Shown here piece after piece: positions 8,744-16,309 of a stretch of DNA of 64,000 nt. Under the pieces are notes generated by a model that had not been told where the DNA came from, did no database searches, and saw only the letters and a list, made by a program, of their open reading frames with translations. The translations under genes and the position numbers were made by a program. Numbering within the stretch: the stretch's first letter is position 1; each line of letters begins with the position of its first letter. Origin of the DNA: Pseudomonas inefficax (GTDB taxonomy: Bacteria; Pseudomonadota; Gammaproteobacteria; Pseudomonadales; Pseudomonadaceae); assembly GCF_900277125.1 (NCBI RefSeq), contig NZ_OPYN01000070.1, positions 225,675 through 289,674 on the forward strand, in the 5' to 3' direction.

Positions 8744-9970
8744 TTGTCCGATACATCGTCACCGCATCGCAAACGTTGGCCTGCCGCCGTGCGGGCGCTC
8801 GCTCATCGCAACTTTCAGATCTATTTCGCCGGCCAGGGTGTTTCCACCCTGGGCAAGTGGGTTCAGCAGGTTGCACTGGCCTGGCTGGCCTATCATCTGA
8901 CCGGGTCTGCCGTACTGCTGGGGCTGATCACCTTCCTTTCGCTCGCGCCGCAATTGCTCATCGGCCCGTTGGCGGGAGCCTGGATCGATCGGCATGACAA
9001 ACGCCGGTTGCTGATCATCGTGCAACTTATCCTGATCGCGCAGTCGCTCGTGCTGGCGATTGCAACCTGGCGTAACTGGGTCGATGGCCCGTTCATTGCT
9101 GCCATGGCACTGTTGCTTGGCTTGCTCAATGCCTTGGAAACCCCTCTGCGCCAAGCGCTGATCGGCAGTTTTGTCGACGACCCGGCCGACCTGCCGAACG
9201 CGCTGGTGCTCAATGCCATGTTGATCAATGCTGCACGGTTCGTTGGCCCACCATTGGCCGGCGGGCTCATTGCCCTGGCCGGCGAGGCGGCCTGCTTCGC
9301 CCTTACTGCCCTGGCTTTCATGGCCTTGCTGGGTGGCTTGCTGAAAGTGCGCGGCATCGCCGGCCCGAAGGCCAGTGGCTCAACCGCGCAAGTGTTTCGC
9401 GAAGGGCTGTTGTATCTGTGGCAAACGCGCTACGTTCGCCAGCTGCTGGTCAACGTGATCATGGTCAACTTGTTGGCATCCTGCTACGCGGCACTGCTGC
9501 CGATCCTGGCCAGGGCCGTGTTCGCTGGCGATGCGCGGGTGCTTGGCTGGTTGTGGGGGGCGGCAGGCGCGGGCGCGTTCGTGGCCACGCTGGTGCTGGC
9601 GGTTGGCGGTGCATTGCCTCGCCTGCGCCAGTTCACCGATGCTGGAGCACTGCTATGCGCGGTTGCGCTGATCGGTTTGTGGATGGCAGGTGCGCTGCCA
9701 CTGGCGTTGCTGGCGCTGGGCGTTCTGGGTTTCGGCATCACCCTGAGCAATGTCAGTACCAACATGCAGCTGCAAAGTGGCGCACCCAGCCATTTGCGTG
9801 GCCGGGTGATCGCTTTCTATATTGCCATGCGCTTCGGCTTCGAAGCTTTGGGCGGCATGGCGGCGGGGTTGGTCGCGGCCCGCTGGGGAGCGCCGGCGAC
9901 CTTGGGTGTCGCCGGCGGGTTTCTGGTGATCGGGCTGTTGGGTCAATACGGCATGCGTCGTCGCAGCTGA
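8744..9970 (+). CDS. MFS transporter, EntS-like (MFS_3) type
   Basis: This is a 408-residue, 12-helix major facilitator protein. The opening residues RNFQIYFAGQGVSTLGKWVQ, the AWIDRHDKRRLL loop between helices 2 and 3, and the absence of a large central loop place it with the EntS/MFS_3 exporter-like group. It is therefore unlike the two anion:cation symporters on either side. The start is a TTG at 8744 with GAGGA about nine bases upstream; no in-frame ATG precedes the first helix. It follows the RraA-like gene on the same strand and probably shares its transcript. It may export a pathway intermediate or an unrelated compound. Its 3' end is only five bases from the convergent carrier gene. 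Confidence 0.82.
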   Translation: MSDTSSPHRKRWPAAVRALAHRNFQIYFAGQGVSTLGKWVQQVALAWLAYHLTGSAVLLGLITFLSLAPQLLIGPLAGAWIDRHDKRRLLIIVQLILIAQSLVLAIATWRNWVDGPFIAAMALLLGLLNALETPLRQALIGSFVDDPADLPNALVLNAMLINAARFVGPPLAGGLIALAGEAACFALTALAFMALLGGLLKVRGIAGPKASGSTAQVFREGLLYLWQTRYVRQLLVNVIMVNLLASCYAALLPILARAVFAGDARVLGWLWGAAGAGAFVATLVLAVGGALPRLRQFTDAGALLCAVALIGLWMAGALPLALLALGVLGFGITLSNVSTNMQLQSGAPSHLRGRVIAFYIAMRFGFEALGGMAAGLVAARWGAPATLGVAGGFLVIGLLGQYGMRRRS

Positions 9971-9974
9971 GCGG

Positions 9975-11309
9975 TCAGATTGTCTGGCCTTGGCCGTGAG
10001 GCGTCTGCTGCTTGGCGGGGTCGCCCAGCCAAAGCATCAGGCAGGTGCCGACCAGCAGGATCGATGCAACGGCAAAGAACGGCATGCTGAAGCTATGAGT
10101 GGCGTCCTTGATCAGGCCGATCAGGAACGGGCCTGTGAAGCCGCCCAGGTTGCCGATCGAGACGATCATCGCCAGGCCGCCAGCGGCGGCGCGACCGGTC
10201 AGGAAGGTCGAAGGTATCGCCCAGAACGTGGCCTGGAATGACAGGATGCTTGCCACCGCCACGCACAGGCTGGCGATCTTCAACACCGGTTGGTCAAGCA
10301 GGGCGGCGGCCACCAGGGCCACGGCGGCCAATGCCAATGCACTGACCACATAGGGCAGGCGGTGACGGCTACGGTTGGCCAGCCGTGCCCACATCGTCAT
10401 TGCCAGCGCCCCGAGCAGGTAGGGCAGGGCGACCACCAGGCCAACCACGCCGCTATCGATGCCCAGGCCTTTGATGATCTGCGGCAGCCACATGCCTATG
10501 CCAATCGAGCCGACGATGCAGCAAAAGTTGATGGCCGCCAGGGTGAACACCTTGGGGTTGGTCAAGGCGGCGCGCAGCGTATTGCCATGAGATGCGCCGA
10601 TGGCCTGTTGTTCCTGGGACAGGCGCTGGTCAAGCCAGGCTTTCTCTCGCGGGTTGAGCCATTTTGCCTTGGCCGGCGTGTCGACCAGTACGAAGAGGCA
10701 TGCGATGCCAAGCAACACGGCCGGCATCGACTCGGTGACCAGCAGCAACTGCCAGTTCTTCAGGCCCCATACGCCGTGTTGTTCCATCAGCCAGCCGGAC
10801 AAGGGCGAGCCGACGATGTTGGCCGCAGGAATGCCCAGCAGGAAGGCGGCAGTAGCTTTCGCCCGCCATTTGCCGGGGAACCAGTAGGTGAAGTACAGGT
10901 ATACGCCAGGCGTGAAGACCGCTTCGGCAAGCCCCAGCAAAAAGCGCGCAATGCTGAAACTGATTGGCCCGGTGGCGAACGCGGTGGCCATGGAGATCAG
11001 CCCCCAGGTGATCATGATCCGCGCAATCCACACCCGTGCGCCGAAGCGCTGCATCAGCAGGTTGCTGGGGATCTCGAACATGAAGTAGCCGAAGAAGAAC
11101 AGGCCGGCTGCCCAGCCGAACATCGTCGCGGTAAGGCCCAGGTCCTGGTTCATGCTGATGGCGGCGAAGCCGACATTGGTGCGGTCGAGGTAGCTGATCA
11201 CGTAGCAAATGAAGATGAACGGCACCAGGCGCCACAGCACGCGGCGCATCAGGCGTTCGCCCTCGGCGTCGCTGAGCGGCGCCTGGGCAGCAGGGTTTTC
11301 TTGGGTCAT
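9975..11309 (-). CDS. MFS transporter, anion:cation symporter type (second of two)
   Basis: This 444-residue, 12-helix carrier belongs to the same anion:cation symporter branch as the one at 5355-6683. The two share motifs such as the LDRTNVGFA/IDRGNIGMA segment and the following helix. I place the start at the ATG at 11309; reading further upstream gives a long extension antisense-like in composition that overlaps the SMP-30 gene. It is 46 bases downstream of the SMP-30-type lactonase on the same strand, so the two are probably co-transcribed from the divergent promoter shared with the OprD porin gene. This pairing suggests uptake of a lactone or aldonic/aldaric acid. Confidence 0.87.
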   Translation of the reverse strand: MTQENPAAQAPLSDAEGERLMRRVLWRLVPFIFICYVISYLDRTNVGFAAISMNQDLGLTATMFGWAAGLFFFGYFMFEIPSNLLMQRFGARVWIARIMITWGLISMATAFATGPISFSIARFLLGLAEAVFTPGVYLYFTYWFPGKWRAKATAAFLLGIPAANIVGSPLSGWLMEQHGVWGLKNWQLLLVTESMPAVLLGIACLFVLVDTPAKAKWLNPREKAWLDQRLSQEQQAIGASHGNTLRAALTNPKVFTLAAINFCCIVGSIGIGMWLPQIIKGLGIDSGVVGLVVALPYLLGALAMTMWARLANRSRHRLPYVVSALALAAVALVAAALLDQPVLKIASLCVAVASILSFQATFWAIPSTFLTGRAAAGGLAMIVSIGNLGGFTGPFLIGLIKDATHSFSMPFFAVASILLVGTCLMLWLGDPAKQQTPHGQGQTI

Positions 11310-11355
11310 GTCGTCACTCTTTTGTAGTTGTTTTGTGCCCTGACAGGGGGCTGGT

Positions 11356-12276
11356 TCAGCTATGGGAATACATTGGCAGCCCAGGCGCAGTGGTGCGCAC
11401 CTGCAGAATGCTGCCGGTTTCGGATTCGGTGATGTACAGGGTCTGCCCGTCATTGCCGCCGAAGGCCAGGTTGGTGTTGCTGATGCCTGCGCAGGAGACG
11501 ATGCGCTGCAATGGCTCGGCGACTTTCGACAGCTTCCATACCGAGCCGAACCCGGTCTGGGCGATATACAGGTTGCTCTGCGCATCGAGGGCCAGGCCGT
11601 CGGGCCCGCCCAGCCCGCCATGCAGCTGGGCGAAAACGCCCACCTTGCCGACGATCGAGCCGTTGCCCAGCGGGATGCGCCAGATCTGTTGCGCGCGTGT
11701 CACTGCCACCAGCAGGTGATTGAGGTGCGGGTCGTAGACGATGCCATTGGGGCTGGGGATGGTGCCCAGCAGGCAAGTCAGGTTGCCGCTGGCGTCGAGC
11801 TTGTATACACGGCCGCTGGCGTCCTGCAGCCCAGTCTGGCCCTGGTCGGTGAAATACAGGTCGCCGTTGGGTGCGAACACCAAATCGTTAACGCCTTTGA
11901 AGCCTTCCGAACCAGCCGAGTCCAGCAACGCTTCGATAGCGCCGGTATCTGGGTCGAGCAGCATGATCCCGCGCTTGTAGTCGGTGATGAAGATGCGTCC
12001 ATCCTGGTGAATCTTCAGACCGTTCGGCCAGCCATCGTACTGACACAGCAGTTCCCAATCGCCCTGCGGCGAGATGCGGAAAATTCGCCCGTTGGGAATG
12101 TCGGTCACGTAAAGGCGGCCTTGACGATCGAATGATGGACCTTCGAGAAATGAGTCGATGGCACGGCCCTGGCGGTTGGCATTGGCCCAGGCGGTCGGGC
12201 GCGGGTCGCGGAAGCGGTCGGGCAGGCGGGTGAATACCGTGGTCTCCACGGTCGGCGGGGCAGCAAAGAAGCTCAT
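11356..12276 (-). CDS. SMP-30/gluconolactonase family lactone hydrolase
   Basis: This 306-residue protein has the SMP-30/gluconolaconase/LRE six-bladed propeller fold, a Ca/Zn-dependent family that opens sugar lactones. Family-type blades are visible (EGPSFDRQGRLYVTDIPNGR, NDLVFAPNGDLYFTD, PNGIVYDPHLNHLLVA, GGPDGLALDAQSNLYIAQ), supplying the acidic and Asn metal ligands. No signal peptide is seen, so action is cytoplasmic. AGGAG lies just upstream of the ATG chosen at 12276; earlier starts would extend into the promoter region. With the neighbouring MFS carrier it forms the left arm of a divergent promoter, the right arm being the OprD porin. Confidence 0.88.
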   Translation of the reverse strand: MSFFAAPPTVETTVFTRLPDRFRDPRPTAWANANRQGRAIDSFLEGPSFDRQGRLYVTDIPNGRIFRISPQGDWELLCQYDGWPNGLKIHQDGRIFITDYKRGIMLLDPDTGAIEALLDSAGSEGFKGVNDLVFAPNGDLYFTDQGQTGLQDASGRVYKLDASGNLTCLLGTIPSPNGIVYDPHLNHLLVAVTRAQQIWRIPLGNGSIVGKVGVFAQLHGGLGGPDGLALDAQSNLYIAQTGFGSVWKLSKVAEPLQRIVSCAGISNTNLAFGGNDGQTLYITESETGSILQVRTTAPGLPMYSHS

Positions 12277-12335
12277 GGGCGCTCCTGTAGGGCCGGGGAC
12301 GCCTGGGCGTCCGATTGTTGTTTTGATGTATTTAA

Positions 12336-12350
12336 TGCAACGACGTTGCA
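12336..12350. promoter_or_regulatory. Candidate IclR operator, site 2
   Basis: TGCAACGACGTTGCA is a perfect 7+1+7 palindrome in the divergent region between the SMP-30 gene and the OprD gene. It is the most symmetrical of the three related sites in this cluster and sits about 60 bases upstream of the SMP-30 start codon. The assignment to the IclR protein at 14073 is inferred from co-localisation. Confidence 0.55.
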
Positions 12351-12461
12351 AAATAAAACAAAATCAGACGAAGGGTGAAGCTGTTTTTGCGGAGATTTCT
12401 GATTTTTAGTGAAGTGTCGCACTGCCTGTTGACGAGGTTGCGCTAATCTGCCTCCATATAA

Positions 12462-12476
12462 AGAAATGGCGTTTCA
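12462..12476. promoter_or_regulatory. Candidate IclR operator, site 3 (half-conserved)
   Basis: AGAAATGGCGTTTCA has a well-conserved right half (CGTTTCA) and a degenerate left half compared with sites at 7825 and 12336. It lies 31 bases upstream of the OprD start codon, where a bound regulator could block the promoter. Confidence 0.35.
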
Positions 12477-12506
12477 AAATAACAAAAATCTCTTGGAGTC
12501 TCTTGC

Positions 12507-13823
12507 TTGAAATCCTCACCTTCCATCTGCCGCATTGCCTTGGCAGCAGGCGGCAGCGTCCTGGGCTTGTCTGCCCAGGCCGAGCTGATCGATGACAGCC
12601 ACGCGAACTTATCGATGCGCAATTTCTACTTCAATAGCGATAACCGCGACGGCACGGCGCAGCCCTCCAGAACCGAGGAGTGGGCGCAGGGCTTTCTGCT
12701 CGACCTGCGCTCCGGTTATACCGACGGTGTGGTTGGTTTCGGCGTGGACGCCACGGCCATGCTGGGCCTTACGCTGGACAGCGGCAGAGGGCGGCATCAG
12801 GGTGGTAGCATGATTCCTTCCGATGGCGATGGCGCAGCTGACCGCTGGAGCAGCGCCGGTGCCACCGCCAAGATGAAGATGAGCCAGACCGAGCTGCGCG
12901 TGGGGCAACTGATGCCCAGGTTGCCGGTACTGGTGGCCTCTGATGGCCGATTGCTGCCGCAGACCTTCCAGGGCGTGCAATTGCAGACCAGGGACATCGA
13001 TAACCTCACGCTCATCGGCGGGGCGCTGAACCGCGCCAGGGGCCGGGCTTCGACCGACCTCACCGGCATGGCCGTAAGCGGCGGCACTCAGGAGAGTGAC
13101 CGTTTCAACTTTGTCGGTGCCGATTACCGCGCCACCAATACGCTGCTGCTGCAGTATTACGCCGGGCAACTCGAAGACTACTACCTGCAGCAGTTCACTG
13201 GCCTCAATCACACCCTGGCATTGACCGATGACAGCTCGTTTACCACCGACCTGCGCTATTTCCGCACCCGTGCGGACGGTGCCAACGGCAGTAGCTCAGG
13301 GCGTAGCCAGGGCTATACCGTTGGCGGGTACACCAAAGGTAGCGACGGGGAAATCAACAATGACTTGTGGAGCGCGGCGTTCACCTATCGTTTGCGAGGC
13401 CACTCGCTGACCCTGGGTTATCAGAGTGTTTCCGATGATAGCAACTTCGTGCAGATCAACCAGGGTTCGATCGACAAGGGGGCTGGTGGCAGCAGCCTGT
13501 ATCTGTGGACCGACAAGATGTTGCTCAGCTTCACGCGCGCGGGTGAGCGTACCGGGTTTGCCCAGTACGGCTATGACTTTGCTGCCAACGGCATTCCTGG
13601 GCTGAAGGCTTCGGTGATCTATTTGAAAGGCGACCACATCCAGGCAGCCGGAGGCGCCGAACAGTCGGAGTGGGAGCGAGACTTCTCACTGGACTACGTG
13701 ATCCAGGGCGGCACGTTCAAAGGGCTTGGCGTGGCCTGGCGCAACGGCAAATCGCACAGCGAGGCAGCGCGTAATGGTGACCAGAACCGCCTGATCATCA
13801 ACTACACCCTGCCGCTGTTCTGA
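12507..13823 (+). CDS. OprD-family outer membrane porin
   Basis: This 438-residue outer-membrane channel belongs to the OprD (OccD/OccK) family, which takes up basic amino acids or carboxylated aromatics and sugar acids. A signal peptide of about 24 residues ends at AQA-ELID. The body shows alternating beta-strand composition, the ATAMLGLTLDSGRG region typical of OprD, and a C-terminal strand ending in Phe (INYTLPLF) for BamA recognition. The start is a TTG at 12507 with TTGGAG upstream. It is divergent from the lactonase/carrier pair and followed by a strong terminator, so it is the outer-membrane entry step for the substrate of this catabolic island. Confidence 0.9.
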   Translation: MKSSPSICRIALAAGGSVLGLSAQAELIDDSHANLSMRNFYFNSDNRDGTAQPSRTEEWAQGFLLDLRSGYTDGVVGFGVDATAMLGLTLDSGRGRHQGGSMIPSDGDGAADRWSSAGATAKMKMSQTELRVGQLMPRLPVLVASDGRLLPQTFQGVQLQTRDIDNLTLIGGALNRARGRASTDLTGMAVSGGTQESDRFNFVGADYRATNTLLLQYYAGQLEDYYLQQFTGLNHTLALTDDSSFTTDLRYFRTRADGANGSSSGRSQGYTVGGYTKGSDGEINNDLWSAAFTYRLRGHSLTLGYQSVSDDSNFVQINQGSIDKGAGGSSLYLWTDKMLLSFTRAGERTGFAQYGYDFAANGIPGLKASVIYLKGDHIQAAGGAEQSEWERDFSLDYVIQGGTFKGLGVAWRNGKSHSEAARNGDQNRLIINYTLPLF

Positions 13824-13918
13824 GCATCGACCAGTCCAGCGAACGGGAGCCGCATCGGCTGTAAAGTTCGCTGATTGCCAGGCCAGTGGATATTTGCCCA
13901 TACGATTGCGATCAACCT

Positions 13919-13962
13919 CTAGCCAGCAGGCGCAAATATATTGCCCTGCTGGCTTTTTTTTC
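13919..13962 (+). terminator. Strong intrinsic terminator after the OprD gene
   Basis: Ten-base arms AGCCAGCAGG and CCTGCTGGCT enclose a short AT-rich loop and are followed by a run of T residues. This is a textbook Rho-independent terminator about 100 bases past the OprD stop codon, and it separates that gene from the IclR gene. Confidence 0.88.
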
Positions 13963-14072
13963 CTGGCACACACAGCGCATGCTACGTTGGCGGGGGCCGA
14001 CCGTTGTCGGATAATGAGGTTTTTCCGCCCTTGCGTACAGATTGAGGGCTTCGATCCTGTGAGGTTTTGCAA

Positions 14073-14789
14073 ATGGTGAAAGCGCGGCCGCGTCCAGCGG
14101 TAAATGGTGTGGCATCGGCAGACCGTGTTTTGACCGTGCTGACCGCGTTTCAGATAGGCGACTCTGCGCTGAGCCTGGTTCAGCTGGTTGAACGTACCGG
14201 CCTCATCAAAAGCACGATCATGCGCTTGATGGTGTCTCTGGAAAATCATGGCTTCATCACGCGCATGGCTGACGGGCGTTATCAGCTAGCCAGCGAAGTC
14301 ATGCGGTTGAACACGGTCTATCAAGAGGCGCTGGACCTCGAAAGGCATGTGATGCCACGTTTGCATGATTTGGCTGAAAAGTCAGGTGAGACCGCCTCCT
14401 TCTATGTGCGTCACGGTGCATATCGGATGTGTCAGTACCGTGTTAACTCTTCCCATCGACTTCGCCTCAATCTTCAACCCGGAGACATGCGTCCGATGGA
14501 TGAAGCAGCAGGGGCACAGGCCTTGCGCGCGCCTTATCAAGTCGGCATTGCATTGCAGAAACCTTTCTACTCGAAGGGAGCCACCGACCCGCATGCGGCT
14601 TCAATGGCACTGCCCATCTACGGAGCGCAACAGGAACTGATGGGAGCCCTTGTAATTTCAGGGCCTGCGAGCCGTTTGACGGAGGAATATGCCGAAAGCC
14701 TCAAGCTCATGTTCTTCGAAGCGGCACGTGATCTAATGCGAAGCCTGGGCTTCAAGCCTGCATCATTGGAGCCCGAATCGGTCCAATAG
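14073..14789 (+). CDS. IclR-family transcriptional regulator
   Basis: This 238-residue regulator has an N-terminal winged helix-turn-helix (about residues 15-75, with LVERTGLIKSTIMRLMVSLE) and a C-terminal IclR effector-binding domain. I use the ATG at 14073, which has GAGG upstream, rather than a TTG two codons earlier. IclR proteins usually control adjacent catabolic operons and bind short palindromes. It lies at the right end of the 4.3-14.8 kb island, separated from the porin by a terminator, so it has its own promoter. The three palindromes in the island's divergent promoters are its probable sites. Confidence 0.88.
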   Translation: MVKARPRPAVNGVASADRVLTVLTAFQIGDSALSLVQLVERTGLIKSTIMRLMVSLENHGFITRMADGRYQLASEVMRLNTVYQEALDLERHVMPRLHDLAEKSGETASFYVRHGAYRMCQYRVNSSHRLRLNLQPGDMRPMDEAAGAQALRAPYQVGIALQKPFYSKGATDPHAASMALPIYGAQQELMGALVISGPASRLTEEYAESLKLMFFEAARDLMRSLGFKPASLEPESVQ

Positions 14790-14935
14790 GTCGAGCACAC
14801 GCTCACTCCACCAAGGCCAACCACGGCCAAGATGCCTGGTAGCTAGCAGCTTTTTCCCTGAACAAGCTTGGTCGGGGGGGCGGGAGTGGCTGTGCTGTCG
14901 CGTAGATAACGGAATTCGCAAGCGGTCCGCGTACC

Positions 14936-15020
14936 CTGTGGGAGCGGCTTTAGCCGCGAAGAATCCAACGCGGTCATGGCACCGGCTGCGCCGGTGTTCG
15001 CGGCTAAAGCCGCTCCCACA
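14936..15020. repeat. REP palindrome pair
   Basis: Inverted P. putida-type REP halves (TGTGGGAGCGGCTTTAGCCG and its complement) flank a variable centre containing the small palindrome CACCGGCTGCGCCGGTG. Confidence 0.85.
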
Positions 15021-15124
15021 GCGGCCCTGCTAATGCAATGAGTTATGTGCTGCTCCATGAGAGCCCCGCCGCCGCGATATCGAGCCGTTGGTCAACTGGA
15101 AGACACCCTGACCCAGGCCCCGGG

Positions 15125-15273
15125 GCGGCGATGTTGTGCAGGCAACAGCGTTCCAGCAGCTTGTTCGACCGCATGCAGCCAACATCGCCGACAAAGCGTA
15201 CTTCGGCGAACATGTGCTGCAGCTGGTGCGTGAACTGGAGGCCAGGCGCAGCGTGGACAAGGCTGTGGCCTGA
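15125..15273 (+). pseudogene. Truncated gene relic of unknown identity
   Basis: A frame free of stops for about 50 codons, with protein-like composition, ends in TGA at 15271-15273. It contains the helical stretch YFGEHVLQLVRELEARRSVD. A stop codon interrupts the same frame just upstream and no ribosome-binding site is present, so it looks like the C-terminal remnant of a lost gene. It sits between REP elements inside the inverted-repeat segment. I do not recognise the family. Confidence 0.4.
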
Positions 15274-15303
15274 AGCCGGGCGCAGGGCGGGCTCGGCACC
15301 TTG

Positions 15304-15530
15304 CCTTGGGCTGCCGGAGCACCCCGTGGGAGCGGGCATGCCCGCGAACACCGGCGTAGCCGGTGCCATGCACCGCGTTGGATTCTTCGCGGGCGCGCCC
15401 GCTCCCACAGGTATGGCGCATTCCTTGGGCTGCCGGAGCACCCTGTGGGAGCGGCTTTAGCCGCGAACACCGGCGCAGCCGGTGCCATGTACCGCGTTGG
15501 ATTCTTCGCGGGCGCGCCCGCTCCCACAGG
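15304..15530. repeat. Tandemly duplicated REP palindromes
   Basis: Two copies of a unit of about 119 bases begin at 15304 and 15423. Each opens with CTTGGGCTGCCGGAGCACCC and continues into a REP palindrome whose loop region reads ACACCGGCG(T/C)AGCCGGTGCCATG. The copies differ at few positions, so the duplication is recent. Confidence 0.8.
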
Positions 15531-15826
15531 GTACGCGGACCGCTTGCGCATTCAGTTTTCTAAGCCACAGCACAGCAGACTGCATAAGGTCAGAAACAAC
15601 CCGCGTCGGTTTCAGGATGCGCCTGGTCGTTCGCACGCAATCCCCGGGCGCCACAAGTGCCATGCTTGCAGGATGCCTCGGACCAGTGCGCGCAGACGTG
15701 CGGCCGCAGGCAAGGAGGCCGCTGGCACCACGCAACCGTGACGTGGCCGGCGCGCCGCAGCAGAACACGCCGGATACCTGCCCTCACAACAATTCAGGCA
15801 GGGTCCGTGATGCCGAGGTCCGCTGT

Positions 15827-16309
15827 ATGCCTGATGAATTGCTCCACCTGCCTGTGATCCACCGCATTCTGGCCCGTGACAAGGATACCCCCGGCGCGCT
15901 GTTGCCGATCCTGCATGCCATCCAGCACGACATCGGCTACATCCCCGATGCCGCTGTCGACGAAATTGCCCATGCCCTGAACCTCAGCCTGGCCGAGGTG
16001 CGTGGGGTGATCAGCTTCTACCACGATTTCCGCACCACGCCACCGGCGCGCCACACCCTGCGCCTGTGCCGTGCCGAGTCGTGCCAGAGCCGGGGCGCCG
16101 AGGCGCTGGCCGCGCAACTGCGCGAACAGCTGGCGCTGGACGACCATGGCACCAGCGCCGACGGCGCCATCAGCCTGCGCCCGGTGTACTGCCTGGGTGC
16201 CTGTGCCTGCTCGCCAGCGCTGGAACTGGACGGCCAGGTGCATGCGCGCCTTACCCCTGAGCGCCTGCGCGTGCTGATCAACGCCTGCCAGGAGGACGCA
16301 GCATGCTGA
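15827..16309 (+). CDS. fdsG: NAD-dependent formate dehydrogenase, gamma subunit
   Basis: This 160-residue thioredoxin-like 2Fe-2S protein is homologous to NuoE. It is the small electron-transfer subunit of the soluble molybdenum formate dehydrogenase, which oxidises formate to CO2 and reduces NAD+. The four cluster ligands are visible as C-x4-C (LCRAESCQ) and C-x3-C (YCLGACAC). I use the ATG at 15827, with GAGG upstream; the open frame continues further 5' through REP-derived sequence without a plausible start. It overlaps the beta subunit gene by 7 bases and begins the fdsGBAD operon. Confidence 0.93.
   Translation: MPDELLHLPVIHRILARDKDTPGALLPILHAIQHDIGYIPDAAVDEIAHALNLSLAEVRGVISFYHDFRTTPPARHTLRLCRAESCQSRGAEALAAQLREQLALDDHGTSADGAISLRPVYCLGACACSPALELDGQVHARLTPERLRVLINACQEDAAC

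Larger units (their letters stand above)
14889..15576. repeat. Segment bounded by a 59-bp inverted repeat
   Basis: The left arm 14889-14947 and the right arm 15518-15576 are inverted copies. The inner 31 bases (14917-14947 against 15518-15548) are identical in reverse complement, and the outer parts share a GGCTGTGCTGT-like block. The arms contain the outer halves of flanking REP elements but extend well beyond the REP consensus, so this is a larger duplication. Confidence 0.75.
14790..15826. other. Gene-poor patch: REP elements and a gene relic
   Basis: Over 1 kb without an intact gene. It holds three REP palindromes (about 14936-15020, 15325-15411, 15442-15530). The second and third sit in a tandem duplication with a period of about 119 bases. 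A 50-codon relic lies at about 15125-15273. The whole of 14889-15576 is bounded by a 59-bp imperfect inverted repeat. From 15577 to 15826, before fdsG, I see no structure beyond GC-rich sequence. Confidence 0.7.

Noticed and set aside
11310..11621. N-terminal extension of the second MFS carrier overlapping the SMP-30 gene
   Set aside because: The extension has an Arg/Ser/Pro-rich shadow composition, and the family start fits the ATG at 11309.
14889..15576. Repeated palindromes that could suggest a CRISPR array
   Set aside because: Repeats are inverted REP pairs with irregular spacing, no uniform spacers, and no cas genes nearby.
15577..15826. In-frame upstream extension of fdsG
   Set aside because: The frame runs through REP-derived and Arg/Pro-rich sequence; the NuoE-like domain starts just after the ATG at 15827.
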